NCBI GenBank assembly: GCA_947485745.1
Contig: CANKQY010000007.1
Span: 1-50,620, forward strand
Length of the DNA: 50,620 nucleotides
Direction of reading: 5' to 3'
Source of the DNA: Bacteroidota bacterium
Lineage (GTDB): Bacteria > Bacteroidota > Bacteroidia > UKL13-3
Below, piece after piece: positions 49,919 to 50,620 of the stretch. Each line of letters starts with the position of its first letter. Position 1 is the stretch's first letter. Below the pieces are notes generated by a model that was not told where the DNA came from, made no database searches, and was given only the letters and a program-made list of their open reading frames with translations. Both the position numbers and the translations under genes were made by a program.

Positions 49919-50620
49919 ATGAAAATACAATTACAAATTAGAATGTTAATAGTCTTGCTCTTTTTTATGAGCACTGGAGCTATTAAAGCGCAGTATTGCA
50001 CCACTACAGGTGCACTTTCTGCTGCAGATGATGATATTTCAAGAGTTGCTTTAACGGGTGCATTTGGAACTTCATTCAACAACCTAACTACCTGTTATAC
50101 CAGTACACCTCAGTATGTTGATTTTACCACAACTGTGCCAGGTGTTTCTCTAATTCCCGGTAATTCTTATACCATCACAGTGGAGTTAACTCAATGTAGT
50201 GGTTTCTTTTATAACAATGTTTGTAATGTTTGGATTGATTATAATAGGAATTTCACATTCGATGCAGCTGAATTGGTAACCACAATTACTGCAACCAACC
50301 CTTTCCCTTCTTTGCATACTTTCACTTTTACAGTGCCAACTACTGCAACTTTAGGTGTTTCAAGAATGCGTTTAGTTGATGTGGAGGGTGGTACAGCAAC
50401 CTCAGTAGTCCCCTGTGCAACTTATACCTGGGGCGAAACTGAAGATTACCTAATCAATTTAGTTAGTGCAGCAGGTGGCGGCCCAGTATTACCACCAATA
50501 GCCAACTTTTTCCCAAGCCAACCAACAGTAAGTTCAGTACCAACAGATACAGTTTGGATCAATAGTCCTTATGACTTGGTATCCACTAGTACCAATGCAA
50601 CACGTAGCTATTGGGATTTA
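49919..50620 (+). CDS. Secreted GEVED-domain protein, 3'-truncated by the window edge
   Basis: An open frame runs from ATG 49919 to the last base (234 codons, no stop). The signal peptide is about 1-25 (MLIVLLFFMSTGAIKAQ), followed by a Cys/Thr-rich stretch. Then comes a GEVED domain: NVWIDYNRNFTFDAAELV, a strand-rich region with SRMRLVDVEGG, and the closing WGETEDYLI that gives the domain its name. A Pro-rich linker (GGPVLPPIANFFPSQPT) and the start of what looks like a PKD-type domain (VSTSTNATRSYWDL) follow. In Bacteroidota such proteins are usually large surface or secreted proteins exported by type IX secretion via a C-terminal tag; the tag would lie beyond the window. Confidence 0.8.
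   Translation, partial: MKIQLQIRMLIVLLFFMSTGAIKAQYCTTTGALSAADDDISRVALTGAFGTSFNNLTTCYTSTPQYVDFTTTVPGVSLIPGNSYTITVELTQCSGFFYNNVCNVWIDYNRNFTFDAAELVTTITATNPFPSLHTFTFTVPTTATLGVSRMRLVDVEGGTATSVVPCATYTWGETEDYLINLVSAAGGGPVLPPIANFFPSQPTVSSVPTDTVWINSPYDLVSTSTNATRSYWDL

Overview
The window is a 50.6 kb AT-rich stretch of a Bacteroidota chromosome. The evidence is gene content typical of that phylum: DUF2480, DUF1599, IPExxxVDY and BT_3928-type genes, the alternate GlmU family, a separate long PurF, and a GEVED secreted protein. Promoters also follow the Bacteroidota pattern TTG, about 19 bases, TAnnTTTG, seen cleanly upstream of a tRNA, a TrpF-like gene, HU, rpmE and a DUF1599 gene. TTG start codons look common. 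Nearly all of it reads as core chromosome; I see no prophage, integrase, transposase gene or CRISPR array. Genus cannot be told from the sequence.

Layout. 1-718: a palindromic repeat array with alternating half-units, then an empty AT-rich stretch. 719-5000: rnc-fabF-acpP on the minus strand, diverging from an IPExxxVDY gene and pyk. 5041-14400: a lipoprotein, DUF2480, a degenerate TrpF-like protein, a Tat-exported PLP enzyme, anmK, a Glu/Leu/Phe/Val dehydrogenase, a MscS channel, a long PurF, lptB and a small lipoprotein. 14407-14586: a CAU-anticodon tRNA with its own promoter and hairpin terminator. 14792-19290: two VOC proteins, an LpxL-like acyltransferase, an exported amidohydrolase, and a marR-yceI pair. 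19290-22834: an M1 peptidase and hutU.

22962-26314 looks like a metal-uptake locus: a His/Cys-rich exported protein, a ZnuD-like TonB receptor and a lipoprotein. 27100-33465: an exported S9 peptidase tightly coupled to a MacAB-like ABC exporter (ATPase, two paralogous permeases, periplasmic adaptor) without an outer-membrane channel gene. 33648-41771: a minus-strand run of a CoA-transferase A subunit, clpS, plsY, a 1459-residue exported protein of unknown function, tpiA and a GlmU-like enzyme. 41862-47824: rpmE, a PyrR-like phosphoribosyltransferase, HU, aroK, a BT_3928-type membrane protein, DUF1599, folP, a diadenylate cyclase and YajQ. 47922-49823: an mbnP-mbnH pair, known elsewhere to build a copper site by oxidising tryptophan to kynurenine. 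49919-50620: the start of a secreted GEVED protein that runs off the end.

Most attention-worthy: the MbnP/MbnH pair as lipoproteins outside a methanobactin operon; the His-rich/ZnuD-like locus with palindromes in its divergent control region; the TrpF homologue lacking both catalytic residues; the diadenylate cyclase with RHL in place of RHR; the giant orphan exported protein; the duplicated DUF1599 protein; and two families of tandem palindromic repeats. No system here can be called new from sequence alone.
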